Origin: DATIJJ01 sp039936115
GTDB taxonomy: Bacteria; Pseudomonadota; Gammaproteobacteria; DSM-16500
Direction: 5' to 3'
Assembly (NCBI GenBank): GCA_039936115.1
Contig: JBDTIZ010000314.1
Location: 1-27,157 of the forward strand
Length of the DNA stretch: 27,157 nucleotides
This document shows, piece after piece, positions 23,742 to 27,157 of this stretch. A model generated the notes under the pieces. It saw nothing but the letters and a program-made list of their open reading frames with translations, was not told where the DNA came from and did not search any database. Position 1 is the first letter of the stretch. Every line of letters begins with the position of its first letter. The translations under genes and the position numbers were made by a program.

Positions 23742-23776
23742 AAAAAACTTGTCATTCCCGCCACGCGGGAATGACA
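23742..23776 (-). terminator. hairpin plus T-run between phaP and phaC (family E repeat)
   Basis: A perfect 12-bp stem (TGTCATTCCCGC 23750-23761, GCGGGAATGACA 23765-23776) with a 3-nt loop. Reading the minus strand it is followed within three bases by seven Ts, the form of a rho-independent terminator. It lies after the phaP stop and 17 bp before the phaC start, so it could reduce phaC relative to phaP. The hairpin belongs to the same repeat family as 19735-19764, and a partial related stretch follows at 23777-23818. Confidence 0.65.
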
Positions 23777-23823
23777 GGTCATCAGAATGGCACGGGTCAT
23801 TACGTTCAGGATGACAGAAAAAA

Positions 23824-24174
23824 TTATTTTTCTGTGGTCGCTTTATGCTTTCCCGTAAATGCATTCGTGCTATTTTTAATAGCATCATTCGCATAGTTGC
23901 CATACGATTTAGTCATATCTGTTGAGGAATTTTTCAAGAGAGCCAATAGGTCTTGAAAATATTCAACCGTACAAGCACTAGAATCCATCGCAAATTTTAA
24001 CTGACTACTTACAAATTCTTCAGGTCTTTTAGCATTCGTTATGTTTTTGATACAAGCATTACCTTTTTCATAAAGCTCGCTCAACATCTTTGTATTTAAT
24101 TCATTTAATTCAGACAGCGGTTTACTGTAAGCGCCGCAAATTTCTGACCACTGTTCGCTATAATCTTTTTGCAT
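23824..24174 (-). CDS. phaP: phasin (PHA granule-associated protein)
   Basis: Small helical protein of 116 aa of the phasin family, which coats PHA granules and limits their coalescence. The sequence is mostly amphipathic helix with no Cys-rich or catalytic motif. It has the family's pattern of a helical first half (EICGAYSKPLSELNELNTK) and a conserved region around QLKFAMDSSACTVEYFQDL. The assignment rests on this pattern and on position between phaR and phaC. The ATG at 24174 is chosen because AGGAGA lies 6 nt upstream; an in-frame ATG ten codons earlier lies before this ribosome site. It has its own promoter with an operator-like dyad, so it is likely repressed by PhaR and induced when granules form. 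Confidence 0.83.
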   Translation of the reverse strand: MQKDYSEQWSEICGAYSKPLSELNELNTKMLSELYEKGNACIKNITNAKRPEEFVSSQLKFAMDSSACTVEYFQDLLALLKNSSTDMTKSYGNYANDAIKNSTNAFTGKHKATTEK

Positions 24175-24196
24175 GACAAGTCTCCTAAAATGAATA

Positions 24197-24244
24197 TTGT
24201 GCACCGCACAAATTAAGGATAGTACAGCCGAGCGGTGGCGTCAA
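24197..24244 (-). promoter_or_regulatory. phaP promoter with candidate PhaR operator
   Basis: On the minus strand, TTGACG -35 (24239-24244), an exact 17-bp spacer and TATCCT -10 (24216-24221) precede phaP. The predicted start site, near 24209, falls inside the dyad TTGTGC-GGT-GCACAA (24197-24211; 6-bp perfect arms). Its core, TGC-N3-GCA, resembles the CTGC-N3-GCAG site I recall for Rhodobacter PhaR. PhaR is encoded immediately upstream. Confidence 0.65.
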
Positions 24245-24264
24245 GAGGCGCATCATGGGTTTTT

Positions 24265-24726
24265 TCATTTCCCTTTGTTTTTATTGGGTTTTTTTTCAGA
24301 ACCAGCGGTTTTTGGACCCATGTGTGCAAAGAATTTTTCAACAGATTGATTCCAGATTTCCATGTTTTGTTGGGTTAAATTGATCAAGTTATCCATGGAT
24401 TTTGGTGGAATTTTCTCATTAAACGAGTTGGTAAATTGGGCTAAAAAATCACTCATTGCTTGTTGGCTGGGATTTCCATAAAAGCGAATAAAGTTTTTTA
24501 AAATTTCAGTCGTGAAAATAGGTTTATTGAAATTTTCTTCTTCTAAAATAACTTGTAACAGTACAGCATTTGTTAAATTTTGATTTGTTTTCGCATCACG
24601 AATTTCAAAATTAATATTTGCAATAACATAGTTTTTAATGTCATTCATTGTGATGTAACAGCTTTCAGTCATATCATACAGGCGTCTATTGGTATATTTT
24701 TTAATAATTCTCACTTCTTCATTCAT
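24265..24726 (-). CDS. phaR: PHA synthesis repressor PhaR
   Basis: DNA- and PHA-binding repressor of 153 aa. The N-terminal PHB/PHA accumulation regulator domain is unmistakable: RIIKKYTNRRLYD at 6-18, then SCYITMNDIKNYV at 22-34. The middle domain (LLQVILEEENF and later GNPSQQAMSDFLAQF) fits the second accumulation-regulator domain. The C-terminal tail is Lys- and Asn-rich. In known systems PhaR represses phaP until PHA granules titrate it away, and the downstream dyad at 24197-24211 is the likely target. It lies 23 bp after phaB and is probably cotranscribed with it. The ribosome site is poor. Confidence 0.94.
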   Translation of the reverse strand: MNEEVRIIKKYTNRRLYDMTESCYITMNDIKNYVIANINFEIRDAKTNQNLTNAVLLQVILEEENFNKPIFTTEILKNFIRFYGNPSQQAMSDFLAQFTNSFNEKIPPKSMDNLINLTQQNMEIWNQSVEKFFAHMGPKTAGSEKKPNKNKGK

Positions 24727-24749
24727 GTTAAATCTTTGCCTTTTAAATT

Positions 24750-25496
24750 TTAAAGTAAATATTGTCCGCCATTGATAACTAAATTCGATCCAGTAATAAA
24801 ACTACTTTTTTCTGCTGCAAGAAACGTCACAGCGCGAGCAATTTCTTCAGGCTGGCCTAAACGTTTAACTGGAATTTGTTCGATAATTTTGTTAAGTATA
24901 CTGGTTGAAAGTGACATCACCATATTGGTTTCAATGTAGCCTGGTGAGATGGTGTTAACAGTAATACCATTTTTTGCAACTTCTTGTGCGATACTTTTAG
25001 TAAAACCATGCATACCCGCTTTAGCAGCAGTGTAATTCGTTTGACCGTATTGTCCTTTTTGCGCATTGATAGAAGAAATATTGATAATTCGTCCATAATT
25101 ATTTTTGATCATGCCATTGATAACATTTCGCGTTACGTTAAACACACTATCCAAATTTGTTCGTAACACATCATTCCATTGCGAAACTTCCATCTTATGA
25201 AATGGAATGTCACGCGTAATGCCCGCGTTATTAACTAAAATATCAATTCTTCCATATATTTTTTCTAAGCTGACAACCATGTCAGTGCAGGAGGAAAAAT
25301 CACACACATCGACATGGCAAGTCTGAATATCATAGCCCAAGTTCTTTTGAGCTGTTTGCCAGGCTAAAGCAGCGTCTCGGTTTTCCCTATGATGATAGGT
25401 TGCAATAACGAGCGCATTTTCCTTTGCAAGATATTGACATATTGATGTGCCAATCCCTCCCATGCCACCGGTAACTAAAGCAATTTTTCCTTTCAT
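24750..25496 (-). CDS. phaB: acetoacetyl-CoA reductase
   Basis: NADPH-dependent short-chain dehydrogenase of 248 aa that reduces acetoacetyl-CoA to (R)-3-hydroxybutyryl-CoA for PHB synthesis. The cofactor motif GGMGGIG is at 10-16 and NNAG at 89-92. Catalytic residues are N115, S142, Y155 and K159. The stretch INAQKGQYGQTNY around them is characteristic of PhaB rather than FabG, as is the position next to phaR. An AAGGA site precedes the ATG by 8 nt. The expected upstream thiolase gene phaA is absent: the next gene upstream runs the other way. NADPH could come from the transhydrogenase encoded in this window. Confidence 0.93.
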   Translation of the reverse strand: MKGKIALVTGGMGGIGTSICQYLAKENALVIATYHHRENRDAALAWQTAQKNLGYDIQTCHVDVCDFSSCTDMVVSLEKIYGRIDILVNNAGITRDIPFHKMEVSQWNDVLRTNLDSVFNVTRNVINGMIKNNYGRIINISSINAQKGQYGQTNYTAAKAGMHGFTKSIAQEVAKNGITVNTISPGYIETNMVMSLSTSILNKIIEQIPVKRLGQPEEIARAVTFLAAEKSSFITGSNLVINGGQYLL

Positions 25497-25731
25497 GACT
25501 ATCTTCCTTAGAAATGTCCAGTAAACACATCGATACAGCCTATCTTGAACTAAAAATAGATCACCGACTAGTGTTATATTAGATCATCGTGTTTAAGTTT
25601 ACATTACAACAATTTGTATTTATTATTTGTCCTGTAGAAAGTTAGATCGATTAGCTATCAGGAAGTTTATTCAGGATGCTATTACACTGTTTTTTGATTA
25701 ATGAAAGTGTTCTTAATGGAGAAATAATTCG

Positions 25732-26778
25732 ATGTTTGCTTCAAGCCTACCTTTATCCACTTCGAGTCCTCCCATTGACGAGGTAAAAGTCAATGAAGAT
25801 GCCTATTTACCGCATCAAATGAATGTTGTTCTCTATGGATGGATAGAGCAGAAGAATACCTTAAGCATCGAACACGTGAAAAAAATTTTCAATCCTCAAA
25901 AACCAACCGATATTGTAGGTTGGATAATTAAAAGAAAAAATCATAAAGAAGAAATAGCAATTTTAAAAGTCGCTAATTATCCGCTATCAAAACAAGATAA
26001 GTATAACTACAACAATTCTAGTCTAAATTTAGATGATGCTTTAAATGCGTACGTACAGAAGACAAAAGATTGTCAACCAGAAATACCTTGTACCAAAATA
26101 ATGGTTCCCATTTGTGAAATAGGAAGAAATCATTTTCGCTTGTTAGTGATTGATACTATAAATAATTCAGCAGTTTTTTATGAGTCAAAATCAACTATCT
26201 ATAGTTCAGTCGCAGATTTTTGTTCATCCACAGTATCAGTTTACTTATCTTTGCTTGATAGTGAAGCGCAATCTATTTCAAAGACCTTCGCGGATAATTA
26301 TTATTACATTCAAAATACGTGTCAGAAATATTTTCCTGAAATTAAAATTTCTTATGTTTATTTCGGTCATCAAGGGATGATCAATCATGTTGATTGTGGC
26401 CCATATACATTAGAGTACATGCGAAATCATATTTTAAAGATAGATTTGTTAAGTATTCCACAGATAGATTTAAGAGAATTACGAAAGGAGCATGATGCTG
26501 TATTTAAAAAATATAGAAATGCTTATGAAAAAAAACCTGTTAAGTCACCGAGTGATGAAGAAAAAAATCTTTCTCATTCCTTACTGTCATCGGGAGATGC
26601 TCCAGATGAACCCGTTGTTATTGCAAATAAAATAGTACTAACTGTCGAAGATAGACGTAGTTTTTTTGGTTTGATAAAAACTCGGGAAGTCCGCGAAACT
26701 ATTGTTACAGTTACCCCCCAATCAGCAACTGACCATATAGATGAAGATGATCGCAATCAATATGAATGTGGGTTTTAA
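25732..26778 (+). CDS. CE-clan cysteine protease (Ulp1/YopJ-like), candidate secreted effector
   Basis: Protein of 348 aa with no relative I can name exactly, but with the catalytic layout of clan CE peptidases (SUMO/ubiquitin proteases and YopJ-type acetyltransferases). H134 lies in a strand reading NHFRLLVID, E151 in FYESK (position of the YDS aspartate), Q214 in FGHQG, and C222 in VDCGPYTLEYM. No signal peptide or membrane helix is present. The region after about 260 is charged and low in structure and ends with DHIDEDDRNQYECGF, an acidic tail like the E-block of Dot/Icm substrates. Bacterial CE-clan proteins of this type usually act inside host cells. GGAG precedes the ATG by about 10 nt. 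The gene stands alone between phaB and purE. Function is inferred. Confidence 0.65.
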   Translation: MFASSLPLSTSSPPIDEVKVNEDAYLPHQMNVVLYGWIEQKNTLSIEHVKKIFNPQKPTDIVGWIIKRKNHKEEIAILKVANYPLSKQDKYNYNNSSLNLDDALNAYVQKTKDCQPEIPCTKIMVPICEIGRNHFRLLVIDTINNSAVFYESKSTIYSSVADFCSSTVSVYLSLLDSEAQSISKTFADNYYYIQNTCQKYFPEIKISYVYFGHQGMINHVDCGPYTLEYMRNHILKIDLLSIPQIDLRELRKEHDAVFKKYRNAYEKKPVKSPSDEEKNLSHSLLSSGDAPDEPVVIANKIVLTVEDRRSFFGLIKTREVRETIVTVTPQSATDHIDEDDRNQYECGF

Positions 26779-26816
26779 AAATATATTTCTTCATAAAAAA
26801 GAAAACCGGAGTAGCT

Positions 26817-27157
26817 ATGCCAGAAAAGAATAAACTCGTCGCAGTTTTAATGGGATCTAAATCAGATTGGGAAACCATGCAGCATTGCTGCGATATGTTA
26901 GATACGTTAAAGATTCCCTACTTTACGCAAATTGTTTCTGCGCACAGAACGCCTGATATATTGTTTGATTTCGCAACTAGTGCTGATTCAAAAGGGTTTG
27001 AAGTCATTATTGCAGGTGCAGGTGGCGCAGCACATTTGCCAGGCATGATTGCTGCTAAATCATCATTACCTGTGTTGGGTGTGCCGATAAAATCAAAAGC
27101 ATTGAAGGGAATGGATTCGCTACTTTCGATTGTACAAATGCCTGCAGGCATACCTGT
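26817..27157 (+). CDS. purE: N5-carboxyaminoimidazole ribonucleotide mutase, 5' part
   Basis: First 113 codons of PurE (full length about 160), cut by the window edge with the frame still open. It converts N5-CAIR to CAIR in purine synthesis. MGSKSDWETM at 12-21, IVSAHRTPD at 39-47 and IAGAGGAAHLPGMIA are the signature segments, including the active-site serine, aspartate and histidine. A GGAG ribosome site lies 5 nt before the ATG. The gene begins 38 bp after the protease gene and probably continues into purK beyond the window. Confidence 0.96.
   Translation, partial: MPEKNKLVAVLMGSKSDWETMQHCCDMLDTLKIPYFTQIVSAHRTPDILFDFATSADSKGFEVIIAGAGGAAHLPGMIAAKSSLPVLGVPIKSKALKGMDSLLSIVQMPAGIP

Noticed and set aside
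23709..23903. 64-aa minus-strand ORF between phaP and phaC
   Set aside because: It is made largely of the palindromic repeat at 23750-23818 and overlaps both phaP and phaC in another frame.
25557..25586. Two TAGATCA direct repeats 23 bp apart upstream of phaB
   Set aside because: The spacing fits two helical turns, but the motif is short, AT-rich and not dyadic, so it is too weak to call an operator.

Overview
The window is AT-rich, densely packed gammaproteobacterial chromosome. The gene set points to the order Legionellales (Legionella/Coxiella relatives). It contains a PlaA/PlaC-like GDSL lysophospholipase, a three-subunit proton-translocating transhydrogenase, a phhA-phhB pair, a Kdo hydroxylase, a polyhydroxyalkanoate (PHA) gene block and a CE-clan cysteine protease that looks like a type IV secretion effector. 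This placement is an inference from gene content; there is no rRNA or other marker gene in view. No tRNA, rRNA, CRISPR array, intact insertion sequence or phage gene was found.

Layout. 1-160: tandem repeat at the left edge. 161-3418: secreted GH16 glycosidase (-) divergent from a sugar-porter MFS transporter (+), then a LuxR-type AHL receptor (-) convergent with the transporter. 3691-6050: YciI-like protein, secreted GDSL lipase and YihY membrane protein (all -). 6305-9062: class I glutamine amidotransferase and a long cytochrome P450 (both +). 9119-11120: phosphoserine-phosphatase-like HAD enzyme (-) back to back with a SerA-like dehydrogenase (+), probably serine synthesis. 11202-12230: SrkA kinase (-). 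12536-14322: cold-shock protein, then phhA-phhB (phenylalanine to tyrosine, with pterin recycling). 14685-17518: pntAA-pntAB-pntB operon. 17586-18974: APC amino-acid transporter (-), apparently with a CTG start. 19189-20685: PhaJ-like MaoC hydratase and Kdo hydroxylase (+). 20824-21873: class A beta-lactamase-like serine hydrolase (-). 22001-25496: phaB-phaR-phaP-phaC (all -). 25732-26778: candidate effector protease (+). 26817 to the edge: 5' part of purE.

The pha block is coherent. It has the reductase, repressor, phasin and synthase, but no beta-ketothiolase. A PhaJ-like hydratase 2.3 kb away could feed monomers from beta-oxidation. Between phaR and phaP there is a clear promoter whose predicted start site lies inside a TTGTGC-N3-GCACAA dyad, a good candidate PhaR operator. 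A hairpin plus T-run between phaP and phaC looks like an attenuator.

Intergenic spaces are loaded with short palindromic elements of at least six families, several in more than one copy. One junction looks like one element inserted into or fused with another.
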